Shown one piece after another: positions 7,900-16,037 of a DNA stretch of 64,000 bases (its first letter is position 1; the number at the start of each line of letters is the position of its first letter). The position numbers were made by a program, and so were the translations under genes. The notes beneath the pieces were generated by a model. That model did not search any database, was not told where the DNA came from, and was given only the letters and a program-made list of their open reading frames with translations. Source of the DNA: Planctomycetaceae bacterium (GTDB lineage Bacteria > Planctomycetota > Planctomycetia > Pirellulales > Pirellulaceae). Location of the stretch: NCBI GenBank assembly GCA_020638995.1, contig JACKHM010000001.1, positions 2,108,001-2,172,000 on the forward strand, read 5' to 3'.

Positions 7900-10239
7900 T
7901 CAAAACTCCTGCCATTCAATATACGCACAAGCGATCCCTAAAACGACACACATGAACAATGCACTGCTCCACAGCGGTGTCCAAGGGTCGAGGTCGCGCT
8001 GTGAGGCGGACAGATTCTCGTCCGACGATCCGGCGGATTGTGTCTCTTTCCCTGACATCAAGTACCCAAACGTCGTTCCGAGTTCACCTGGCTTTGGAAA
8101 CAATGTGTACAGCGGCAGTAGGCCATAGCGATAGGCTCGCATCCAGATGCCAAGCCGCGGCGAATACGTCTGGCTCCGAGTGAAATCGGGCATCTCGTAG
8201 GAGATAACGCGGACAGCCTGATCTGCAACGTACAACTGGCCGGAGTTAGAAAACACGGCGCAGGAAATAGCACCTTGCCCAGCGACCGCTGGCATGGTCA
8301 GAGATTTGTTTTCGGCATCGTAGATCCACAAGTCGCCGTTATGCAACAAGACAGCGAACCAGCGCCCGTCTGGCGACGCCGTGATGAACCGGGCTTGGTT
8401 AGGTCCTTCTGGGCTTGTGGACAATTGCTCGCCGAATGTCGTCGCGTCGATTGCTTGTATGCGTCCATCTTGTCGCCCTAGCACAATTGTCGATCCGCCA
8501 AAAGCCAACACGACGGGTTGGCGTTCCTCCCCATCAAGGCGAGTTTCTCTCAACAGCTGATAGCTGCCGTGCTCATCGCGTTCGAGCAGCTTCACTCGCC
8601 CGCGCGTATACAGTGCGAGCGCGCCGTCCGTCGTACTCATTGCCGCGGTCGAAGGTGGCGTCAGCACGATTTCGGTCGAGTCAGCCGGGCCAACATTTTC
8701 AAAAGGCCCTGCTGTCTTGAGCGGCAACTGGATGCCGAACAGTTTGACGGGGCGTTTCTTCTCGAGCGGGTCTCCCGTTAGACGAAATAGACCAATGCTT
8801 GCGACCAGAAGGACATCGCCACTTGGCTCGAGGAACAGGGCCTGAGCTCCGGTGGGTACCGTATTCTCGCTGCGAGGCTCCCAATCGTCGCCCTTCGCAC
8901 CGACGGTCAATAATCGCTCGCGGACTCCTGGCTGCGGTGCTGCGACCAACGCAGCAAGCAGGCGCTCGTGCCGCTGGTCATAGACGGGGCCAACGGGTTG
9001 CATCATGTTGCGCAACTCCGGAGCAGCGATCATGATGCCACGAGCCTGCTTTTGCTGTGGCGTGACAAAGATCTCTCGCCACTGGCGGTTTGCGTCGTCC
9101 CAAGTATGAGCGACACCGAGTTCATTTACTGCCACAAGTGACCCGTCTGCTTCGAAGACGCGTGTGATTTGCGAACTGCTCCAGATCGTATTTTCAAAAG
9201 TAACTTTGGCGAGGCCGACGAGGAAGCAAATGCCCCAAAACAAGACAGTGAGCACGATGCACACGATCGGGCTGCGGTATACAACACCGACGAGCGATGA
9301 TACGGAGTAGTAGACGGCGAATACGAACAGGTAGATGGGAATACCGAGCAACAGTTTAGGATCCCAAACACCGAAGCGGACGCCCAGTATTATCCAGAGA
9401 CCGGTCACAAGATAGCTGGCACAAATGAGGATGAACGCACACCCGCCACAGAACTTTGCCAGAAACAACAACCAACGCGAGATTGGCTTGCTCAGAAGCA
9501 GGTGCAAAGAACCTGGATCAAACATTTGTGGAACAATCGGCGAAGTCACGAGAATTGCGACGAGCACACCGACGGCACCGACGAACCAACTCATTACGAA
9601 TGCTGCACCCGTCTGTAACGCCTCCTGCAAAGTCGCCCGGCGCAGTGGAAACGGATCGAAGAACTCCCACCATCCGTACTTCAACTGGATCGATGTCGGC
9701 GGGCTGCTCCGAACGAGATCGGGGTACGAGGCTTCGACAAGCAAACGGTTGAAACGGCCAATTTCCGCCGGAGGCAGCGACTCGGGGCCGGCCTTCTTCA
9801 GTTCTCGGAGTTCATCTGACAACATCGGGACCGATGCAAAGGATTCTTCCGCGTAGAAGTCGGAACTCTCGATCAACTTATTTAACGCTTTTTTAAAGCT
9901 ATCGGCGACACCCATGAACTCGAATGGGCCGCGCACTTCCTCATCGATTCCGGGCAACTTTACTTTAACAAGCCGGTCTTGGAGCTTTTCGTCGAGCGAC
10001 ACGAAGATCCGTCGCGACGGAGAAGGCTCGTCCTTCCTACCCTCTGTCCGAACCTTGTGCATCAGGTTCTCCCAGCCGCGAACGTCGTTGTCGCTCAGTT
10101 GCCAGGTGACCACCTGATGGTATCCAAGCGGCGCGATGACCAGCAGTAGAAGTGTGATCAGCACCAACAGTAGCCAAAGTACGCGTGATGCCAACGCTTC
10201 GCGAAACGAGTCTTTGATGATAGCGAGATATTTGTTCAC
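7900..10239 (-). CDS. ABC-2 type permease with inserted beta-propeller domain
   Basis: Membrane subunit of an ABC transporter, partnered with the ATPase directly upstream. Hydrophobic helices follow an N-terminal cytosolic segment (NKYLAIIKDSFREALASRVLW): one at about 20-40, then a periplasmic stretch, then about five helices between 215 and 375, including LLSKPISRWLLFLAKFCGG, typical of ABC-2 permeases. From about 385 to 735 comes a soluble region of repeated WD40/YVTN-like strands (for example ITASPDGRWFAVLLHNGDLWIYD), and a final helix ends the protein. An ATG at 10314 would add 25 basic residues and overlap the ATPase gene. The GTG at 10239 gives the usual permease N-terminus and is preferred, though neither start has a clear ribosome binding site. 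Confidence 0.88.
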   Translation of the reverse strand: MNKYLAIIKDSFREALASRVLWLLLVLITLLLLVIAPLGYHQVVTWQLSDNDVRGWENLMHKVRTEGRKDEPSPSRRIFVSLDEKLQDRLVKVKLPGIDEEVRGPFEFMGVADSFKKALNKLIESSDFYAEESFASVPMLSDELRELKKAGPESLPPAEIGRFNRLLVEASYPDLVRSSPPTSIQLKYGWWEFFDPFPLRRATLQEALQTGAAFVMSWFVGAVGVLVAILVTSPIVPQMFDPGSLHLLLSKPISRWLLFLAKFCGGCAFILICASYLVTGLWIILGVRFGVWDPKLLLGIPIYLFVFAVYYSVSSLVGVVYRSPIVCIVLTVLFWGICFLVGLAKVTFENTIWSSSQITRVFEADGSLVAVNELGVAHTWDDANRQWREIFVTPQQKQARGIMIAAPELRNMMQPVGPVYDQRHERLLAALVAAPQPGVRERLLTVGAKGDDWEPRSENTVPTGAQALFLEPSGDVLLVASIGLFRLTGDPLEKKRPVKLFGIQLPLKTAGPFENVGPADSTEIVLTPPSTAAMSTTDGALALYTRGRVKLLERDEHGSYQLLRETRLDGEERQPVVLAFGGSTIVLGRQDGRIQAIDATTFGEQLSTSPEGPNQARFITASPDGRWFAVLLHNGDLWIYDAENKSLTMPAVAGQGAISCAVFSNSGQLYVADQAVRVISYEMPDFTRSQTYSPRLGIWMRAYRYGLLPLYTLFPKPGELGTTFGYLMSGKETQSAGSSDENLSASQRDLDPWTPLWSSALFMCVVLGIACAYIEWQEF

Positions 10240-10285
10240 AGGGATCGAAAGAATCTTCGTGTGGGGTGGGTGTGCGACTCGGAAT

Positions 10286-11260
10286 CTAGCTACTCTGTAC
10301 GATTTCCGGCGCATCGGCGAAGAGCTTTAAGAACGTATCTTCGAGTGTTATACGCCGACGCGACAAGCCGACAATACTGATGCCCCCAGCCCTAAGGTCG
10401 TCGATACATTGATCAACGGCGGCTTGATCGGCGAGTTGTAAGACCAGACGATGCGTCCCGTCGCGATGGGGCTGACAAGTCGCGATGTCTCGCGCGCCCA
10501 GCGAGGCACGAATCGATGCTTCGTCAGCCGCGGCGAAGATTTCGAGTTCTAAGCCCTCTGATTGCTGGGCGGACAGTTCGTGCACATTGCCGATGGCCTT
10601 CACTAGCCCACGGTCCAGGATCGCGACACGATCGCAGATCAACTCGACTTCTTGCAGAATGTGGCTGTTCAGAAAGATCGTCTTGCCCTGTTCTTTCAAG
10701 CGGGTGAGCACGTTGCGAACATGCGAACGCCCAACCGGATCGAGGCCATCGGTCGGTTCGTCAAGGATCAACAGTTCCGGGTCGTGGAGCAGCGATTGAG
10801 CCAAGCCGAGCCGCTGTAACATTCCCTTCGAGAATTTCTTGACCGATTCGCGGCTGCGATCAGCAAGACCGACGCTTTCCAGCAGCCGGACTCGTTCCGA
10901 CTTAATTTCCGACCAGGATAAACCACTGAGCCTGCCGTAGTATTCCATCGCGGTCAGCGCCGTGTGGTGACTGGCAATACGCAGGTTCTCCGGCAGATAG
11001 CCGACTCGCGTACGTCCGGCACGATCCCCCGCAGATTTTCCCAACAAAGCCGCTGACCCGCCACTGCGACGGACGATTCCGAGAAGCACTTTGATGAGTG
11101 TTGTTTTGCCCGCTCCATTAGGCCCCAAGAGACCGAAGATTTCTCCTCGTTCAACTCGCAGCGATACGCCGCGCAACGCCTCAAACCGCCGACGGAGCAA
11201 TCCGCTTCGATAAGTCTTTGTCAGGCTGCGGACTTCAATTGCTGCATCTTGTGTCATCAC
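10286..11260 (-). CDS. ABC transporter ATP-binding protein
   Basis: Cytoplasmic ATPase of a CcmA/NatA-like ABC-2 exporter, 324 residues. Walker A is GPNGAGKTT (46-54). The signature region is KKFSKGMLQRLGLAQ, an FSKGM variant of LSGGQ that is common in this branch. Walker B is LLILDEPTDGLDP, and the switch His is in IFLNSHILQEVE. A C-terminal extension of about 90 residues ends in RRRITLEDTFLKLF, typical of drug or lipid exporters. The first two codons are both ATG, so the start may be one codon later. The downstream permease begins within or just after this gene, which supports a coupled transporter. Substrate cannot be read from the sequence. Confidence 0.95.
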   Translation of the reverse strand: MMTQDAAIEVRSLTKTYRSGLLRRRFEALRGVSLRVERGEIFGLLGPNGAGKTTLIKVLLGIVRRSGGSAALLGKSAGDRAGRTRVGYLPENLRIASHHTALTAMEYYGRLSGLSWSEIKSERVRLLESVGLADRSRESVKKFSKGMLQRLGLAQSLLHDPELLILDEPTDGLDPVGRSHVRNVLTRLKEQGKTIFLNSHILQEVELICDRVAILDRGLVKAIGNVHELSAQQSEGLELEIFAAADEASIRASLGARDIATCQPHRDGTHRLVLQLADQAAVDQCIDDLRAGGISIVGLSRRRITLEDTFLKLFADAPEIVQSS

Positions 11261-11455
11261 AGACTCACGAAATCTTGGTACGTGCCCACTGCCGCCTATG
11301 GGGCGACCGAACGGAAGCCCGATATCATACCAACAATTTGGAGCCGCGGTTTCACGATTGCAGGGGTTCCTTGACGGCTTCTCCCGCGGCTCACTATGCT
11401 CAATCGTGCGATCGCCCTCGATTCTCTCGACTATTCCACTGAGTCCTCGCTGCCC

Positions 11456-12391
11456 ATGTTTGAACGCCGCTCATTAGGATGGCCAATTACCCTGGGCGTG
11501 GTGATGATCGTGCTCGTGGTCGCGTTGACGGTCGGTTGGGTGCTGCTGACGGTTTTGGAACGCGGGGGTGTGTTTTACTGGACGTTGCTTGCGGTCGGTA
11601 CGACTTTCCTTTTGCTGGTCCTGGTCGGGGTCATCATGTATCTGGCTTTGTCCGTCAAGGCGATCAATCTCAATCGCCGGCAAGCGAACTTCATGGATAG
11701 CGTCACCCACGAACTCAAGTCCCCCATTGCATCTCTGAAGCTTTATCTACAGACGCTGAATCGCCGCGCGTTGAGTCGCGAAGAGCAAGAGAATTTCTTT
11801 CGCTTCATGCTGGAAGATGTTGAGCGGCTGGACCATCTCATCAATCACATCCTTGACGCCGCTCGACTTGAACGGAAACCGACTGCCGGCGAGGAAGAGG
11901 ACATCGAGCTGGCCGCATTCCTTCGGCAATGTGCGGACGAGGTCCGCCTGAGACATCGAGCCCAAGAGAACTCCGTTGAGTTGGATGTCGAGCCGACAAC
12001 GGTACACACACGTCGTGTTGATATCGACATGATATTTCGGAATGTGATTGACAATGCATTCAAGTACGGCGGTTCGGAGCCAAAAGTGGAAATCACTTCT
12101 GGCCTTTCCGACGACGGAATGATTGTCACGGAGATCATAGACAACGGACCCGGCATTCCGTTCCGGTTCCGCCAAAAAATCTTTCGGCGTTTTGTTCGGT
12201 TGGGATCCGAGTTGGAACGCGAGAAGCCCGGAACCGGTCTCGGCCTGTATATTGTGAATACGCTCGTGCGGCGTATGCGTGGCAAAGTCCGCGTCCTTGA
12301 TCGACCTTCGGGTAGTGGAACGGTCTTTGAGATTAGCCTGCCAAGTGAACTCGTGCGGCCGGTCGAGAATGTGGGTAATGTATCAAAGTGA
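11456..12391 (+). CDS. Sensor histidine kinase
   Basis: Membrane-bound sensor kinase with two membrane segments (about 10-32 and 41-66) and only a very short loop between them, so there is no obvious periplasmic sensor domain. The H-box FMDSVTHELKSPIASL contains the phosphoacceptor His85. The ATPase core follows with N-box RNVIDNAFKYG, G1 DNGPGIP, F-box IFRRFVR and G2 GTGLGLYI. I chose the ATG at 11456 because the earlier in-frame codon at 11396 adds 20 residues with no signal. The response regulator starts 58 bp downstream, so the two form a standard two-component operon. Signal and targets are unknown. Confidence 0.94.
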   Translation: MFERRSLGWPITLGVVMIVLVVALTVGWVLLTVLERGGVFYWTLLAVGTTFLLLVLVGVIMYLALSVKAINLNRRQANFMDSVTHELKSPIASLKLYLQTLNRRALSREEQENFFRFMLEDVERLDHLINHILDAARLERKPTAGEEEDIELAAFLRQCADEVRLRHRAQENSVELDVEPTTVHTRRVDIDMIFRNVIDNAFKYGGSEPKVEITSGLSDDGMIVTEIIDNGPGIPFRFRQKIFRRFVRLGSELEREKPGTGLGLYIVNTLVRRMRGKVRVLDRPSGSGTVFEISLPSELVRPVENVGNVSK

Positions 12392-12449
12392 CGGAGCAAT
12401 TTGCATCTATGCCCCGCGCTGACGTTACGTGAATTAGCTGCGAACCAGA

Positions 12450-13223
12450 ATGGCTGACAAGAAACATATTTTGGTCGTCGAAGACGAAGAGCACCTTGCC
12501 GTCGGCATTAAGTTCAATCTTGAAGCCGAAGGCTATCGCGTCACTGCGGTCGGTGACGGTGCTTCGGCCTTGAAGATGATCGAACAAGCCGCACCGCCGA
12601 TCGATTTAACCATTCTGGACCTGATGTTGCCGGGCATGAGCGGCTATCAAGTCTGCGAAGAACTGCGCGAGAAGGGAAACAATATGCCTGTGTTGATCCT
12701 TAGCGCTCGCACGCTCACGGAGGACCGCACGCGGGGCTTTGATGTCGGTGCCGATCAGTACCTCAATAAGCCGTTCGATCTCGACGAGCTGTTAAGCCGT
12801 GTGAAAACGATGCTCAAGTTGTATGACCGCAGAGCAGGGCTTCAGGTTCTTCAATCTAACGAAGCGACCTACTCGTTTGCCAATGCAATCGTCAACTTTG
12901 ACACGTATGAGGTGGTCGTCGGAGGCGAGCCCGCAAAGCTGACGGAGCTCGAAATGAAATTGCTGCGATACTTCATCGAGAACGAAGGGCGTGTAATTCG
13001 TCGGGAGGAATTACTAGTCGAAGTATGGGGCATGGCAGCCACGGCTACTACCCGTGCCGTTGATCAGTTCGTTCGGAGACTTCGAGTTATCTTCGAACCG
13101 GACTCTTCTAAGCCGCAATATTTTTTGACTCTTCGCGATGCTGGTTATCGGTTTGTCAGCGAAGGTATCAAACCGGCAGAGGGCACCAACGGAAATAGCT
13201 CAACGGACGAGACGCCGGAATGA
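12450..13223 (+). CDS. OmpR/PhoB-family response regulator
   Basis: Partner of the upstream histidine kinase. The receiver domain (about 5-118) has acidic residues VEDEE (10-14), phosphoacceptor Asp57 in LTILDLMLPGMSG, and Lys107 in LNKPFDLDELL. The winged-helix output domain (about 145-240) has LTELEMKLLRYFIENEGRVIRREELL followed by the recognition helix region TTRAVDQFVRRLR, which predicts DNA binding. The C-terminal 20 residues are polar and probably disordered. The last 24 bp overlap the converging aminotransferase gene. No target site can be assigned from this window. Confidence 0.96.
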   Translation: MADKKHILVVEDEEHLAVGIKFNLEAEGYRVTAVGDGASALKMIEQAAPPIDLTILDLMLPGMSGYQVCEELREKGNNMPVLILSARTLTEDRTRGFDVGADQYLNKPFDLDELLSRVKTMLKLYDRRAGLQVLQSNEATYSFANAIVNFDTYEVVVGGEPAKLTELEMKLLRYFIENEGRVIRREELLVEVWGMAATATTRAVDQFVRRLRVIFEPDSSKPQYFLTLRDAGYRFVSEGIKPAEGTNGNSSTDETPE

Positions 13224-14531
13224 CTCGATGTGCTGTTGGCATTCGAGCAGTTCGCCGAGCCGGCCTTGCTTCAAGCCCTGTGCCATAACCCCAAACGACT
13301 CTCGCGCGGCCACAACCGTGTGATCGATATCTGCGGAAGTTTGCGCGGCATTCAAATAGAACGAGGTGTAGCCGTGGCAGCCTCGTTTCGCCATTTCTTG
13401 TATAAACAGCGTTGACAATTGTGCGTGATGCTGACGATCGTCGACGTCGAAAGTCAAGTGCGGATGAAACGATAACCCCTCGCAGCGCGCAGGTAGCGAC
13501 GCTTCTATTGCCGCGGCGGTGACCTCCGCTTGCAACCGTGTTCCGATGTCGTGAACAACCTTGGGAACATTGCGTCGTCGTACCTCTCGCAATGTTGTAA
13601 GTGCAGCGCGAAGACCGATCGTATCGCTCCAGTATGTGCTCGAAATGAACATCTCGCTCGCCGCCTCCATAACAGCGCGACGTCCAACGACAGCTCCCAT
13701 GGAATAGCCATTCGAGATGGACTTGGCAAAGACCGCCATGTCGGGGGTGACACCGGTCATTCCCTGCGATCCCGATATGTGAGGTCGAAAGCCCGTTGAT
13801 ACTTCGTCGAAGATCAATAGAACATTGTGCTCGCGAACTAATTCCGCAACGTCAGTGAGATAACCGTCCGGCGGCAGAGCGCTGCGAAACGGTTCCATGA
13901 TCACCGCTGCGACTTCGCCACGATGATCGTCCAAAGCGTTACCCAACGCTTCGAGATCGCCATAGGGAAATGGAACGGCAGTGCCCGCGAGGCATTTCGG
14001 GACACCGATGGGCTCGATTCCTGGAAATAGATGCGAGTCAAGGCTGGCATCGGTTTGCAAATTGGCAGCCAGGTACCAGTCGTGCCAACCGTGATAGCCA
14101 CAAAACAGAATCTTATCGCGGCCCGTTGCGCCCCGGGCGATCCTCACCGCAATGGCACAGGCATCACCTCCGCCCTTGGCATACCGAACCATCTCTGCAC
14201 AGGGAATAGTGTTCACCAATTCTTCGGCCAGTTCGACTTCCAGCTCATGGTTAATGGAGTACATTGTTCCCTTGGCGATCTGCTCCTGTACCGCTTCGTC
14301 AACGATCGGGTCGCAGTAGCCGAGAATAATCGCGCCGATTCCGCTCACCCAATCGATGTACTCATTTCCGTCGACGTCCCAGAACCGAGAGCCCAAGGCA
14401 CGTTCTGCGTAAACGGGAGAAACACCATAGGCGAATCTTGAAGGGCGGCGGCTGATCAATTGCGTCCCGCCGGGGATTAATTCGCACGCTCGCTGAAATA
14501 GCTGCATGGATTTTTCAACACGGTGCTGCAT
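13200..14531 (-). CDS. PLP-dependent class III aminotransferase (HemL-like)
   Basis: A 443-residue fold-type I PLP enzyme nearest to glutamate-1-semialdehyde aminotransferases. It shows RFWDVDGNEYIDW at 49-61, the PLP-phosphate loop KGGGDACAIAVRIARG near 119-134, GYHGWHDW at 145-152, PLP-ring Asp242 in LLIFDEVSTGFR, and Schiff-base Lys270 in VFAKSISNGYSMGA. The phosphate loop reads GGGDA where HemL has SGTEA, and the lysine motif differs, so this is probably not the tetrapyrrole enzyme but a paralogue acting on another amine, sugar or amino acid. The ATG at 14531 fits the HemL-type N-terminus; the frame extends upstream to 14606. It is divergent from the PhyH dioxygenase. Confidence 0.9.
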   Translation of the reverse strand: MQHRVEKSMQLFQRACELIPGGTQLISRRPSRFAYGVSPVYAERALGSRFWDVDGNEYIDWVSGIGAIILGYCDPIVDEAVQEQIAKGTMYSINHELEVELAEELVNTIPCAEMVRYAKGGGDACAIAVRIARGATGRDKILFCGYHGWHDWYLAANLQTDASLDSHLFPGIEPIGVPKCLAGTAVPFPYGDLEALGNALDDHRGEVAAVIMEPFRSALPPDGYLTDVAELVREHNVLLIFDEVSTGFRPHISGSQGMTGVTPDMAVFAKSISNGYSMGAVVGRRAVMEAASEMFISSTYWSDTIGLRAALTTLREVRRRNVPKVVHDIGTRLQAEVTAAAIEASLPARCEGLSFHPHLTFDVDDRQHHAQLSTLFIQEMAKRGCHGYTSFYLNAAQTSADIDHTVVAARESFGVMAQGLKQGRLGELLECQQHIESFRRLVR

Positions 14532-14729
14532 TGTATTTCTCACAGAGCGGATGATGGCCCACGGGCAACGGTCTACGTATGATGTATTGCTCCTTGCGTG
14601 AACCATTCGCCGCGGTGAGTGATAACTTCACGGCAAATAAGAAAGATCACTCGGAGTGACGCAAGCCGAACCTAATGGTCGCCAGAATCGTGTTGCACGT
14701 AAATCACTATGATCGATGACTGACTTAGG

Positions 14730-15494
14730 ATGACTCCTGTGATACCCGAAGACGCGAGACAACGCTACGACAAGGACGGCTTTATCGTGATCCGCGAGTT
14801 TCTGGATCGAGACTCGTTGAACTTGCTCGAAACAAACCTCGAGCGATATATCCGTGAGATCGTTCCTCACCTTCCCGCGGCGGACGCATTCTATCAGGAT
14901 CGGTCGGACCCCGAGACATTGAAGCAGCTACAACACATGGGCCACGACAAGTTTTTTGACGCGTATCGCAACGAGCCGCGCTGGAAATCACTTGCCGAGT
15001 TGTTGGTTGGCGAAGCGGTTGAAGCAAATGAACCGGAATGGTTCAACAAGCCGCCAGGCACTGCACACCCCACGCCACCACACCAAGACAATTACTACTT
15101 TTGCCTTCGCCCGCCAAACGTCACGACATTGTGGCTGGCATTAGACGTCGTTGACGAAGAGAACGGCTGTTTACGGTACGTCGCAGGTTCACACGCGCTG
15201 GGGATTCGGCCTCATGCGTCAACAAAGGTCTTAGGGTTCTCGCAAGGCATCACTGATTACGGCACCGCGGACACCGTCAAAGAACAGCGAGTGCGGCTCC
15301 AGCCCGGCGATCTCGTTGCCCATCACGGCGAGACGATTCATCGTGCTGATGCAAATCGAACCAAGACACGACATCGCCGAGCGTTTGCAATGGTTTATCG
15401 CGGTGCCAGCTGCACTCGTGACGAGGCCGCATATGCACGCTACACCGCGGCGATGGAACAACAACATAGCCAGTTGAGTAACGGCGCGAGCTGA
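14730..15494 (+). CDS. Phytanoyl-CoA dioxygenase (PhyH) family protein
   Basis: Fe(II)/2-oxoglutarate-dependent hydroxylase of the PhyH family, 254 residues, the usual length. The metal triad is visible: His118 and Asp120 in TPPHQDNYYF and His204 in HHGETIHRADANR. An Arg in RHRRAFAMVY is a candidate for binding 2-oxoglutarate. The opening motif RYDKDGFIVIREFLD is typical. It has no signal peptide. The substrate is unknown; bacterial members hydroxylate many small molecules, not only phytanoyl-CoA. It is divergent from the class III aminotransferase over a 198-bp region that contains several inverted repeats, so the two may serve one pathway, but that is only inference from position. Confidence 0.92.
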   Translation: MTPVIPEDARQRYDKDGFIVIREFLDRDSLNLLETNLERYIREIVPHLPAADAFYQDRSDPETLKQLQHMGHDKFFDAYRNEPRWKSLAELLVGEAVEANEPEWFNKPPGTAHPTPPHQDNYYFCLRPPNVTTLWLALDVVDEENGCLRYVAGSHALGIRPHASTKVLGFSQGITDYGTADTVKEQRVRLQPGDLVAHHGETIHRADANRTKTRHRRAFAMVYRGASCTRDEAAYARYTAAMEQQHSQLSNGAS

Positions 15495-15673
15495 CGTTTT
15501 GCCCGATTAACTTGATGTTCGTAGCCGGACCGCCAGCAATAACGGCACAATCGATAACTTCGTTGCTACGCAAACAGTCACGCTGGCTCGATGTTGGACA
15601 GGGCGATAACGCCAAGGTATATACCCGAGCAACGCGTTTGCGTCCAATTCTCAGCTCAAACAGGACTTCTGCC

Positions 15674-16021
15674 ATGCCTACGTTACTGACCGTCGATACC
15701 GAGCAGGACCATGACCGCCGCACATCTGCTCGTGTTTCGTACGGTGCCGTGCTTGGTGTAATCGAGCATAACGGCACACTGCCTGCCGCGACGGAGATGC
15801 GCCCTGTCAAAGCGTTGGATCTGTCTCATACGGGCGTTTCGTTCACGACCACGCGTTGGCCCAGCAGCGACTGGTTGCTGATCATGTTGGGAAGTAAGCA
15901 GAAGCCCCGCTATGCCTCCGCGCGAGTCGTGGGTTGTCAGACCAAAGCCACGACCGACGACACTCGGCGATTTGAAGTCCATTGTGAGTTTGAACAGTGG
16001 CTCGCACCATCGAATGCGTAA
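15674..16021 (+). CDS. PilZ-like domain protein, 115 aa
   Basis: Small cytosolic protein that resembles a stand-alone PilZ domain. It has an RR..AR start motif (DRRTSARVSYG), a central LDLSHTGVSF strand that corresponds to the D/NxSxxG motif, and a terminal pair of strands (ARVVGC, RFEVHCEF). These residues bind c-di-GMP in characterised PilZ proteins. The frame runs upstream to 15512, but the ATG at 15674 has CAGGA 8 bp before it, and the extra 54 residues look non-coding. Downstream, the DUF1501 gene converges with a 16-bp gap. Assignment to PilZ is by motif only and c-di-GMP binding is unproven. Confidence 0.75.
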   Translation: MPTLLTVDTEQDHDRRTSARVSYGAVLGVIEHNGTLPAATEMRPVKALDLSHTGVSFTTTRWPSSDWLLIMLGSKQKPRYASARVVGCQTKATTDDTRRFEVHCEFEQWLAPSNA

Positions 16022-16037
16022 TCGCGCATTGGACGGC

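Noticed and set aside
15512..15673. Upstream start for the PilZ-like protein
   Set aside because: The 54 extra residues have no domain, while CAGGA lies just before the ATG at 15674.
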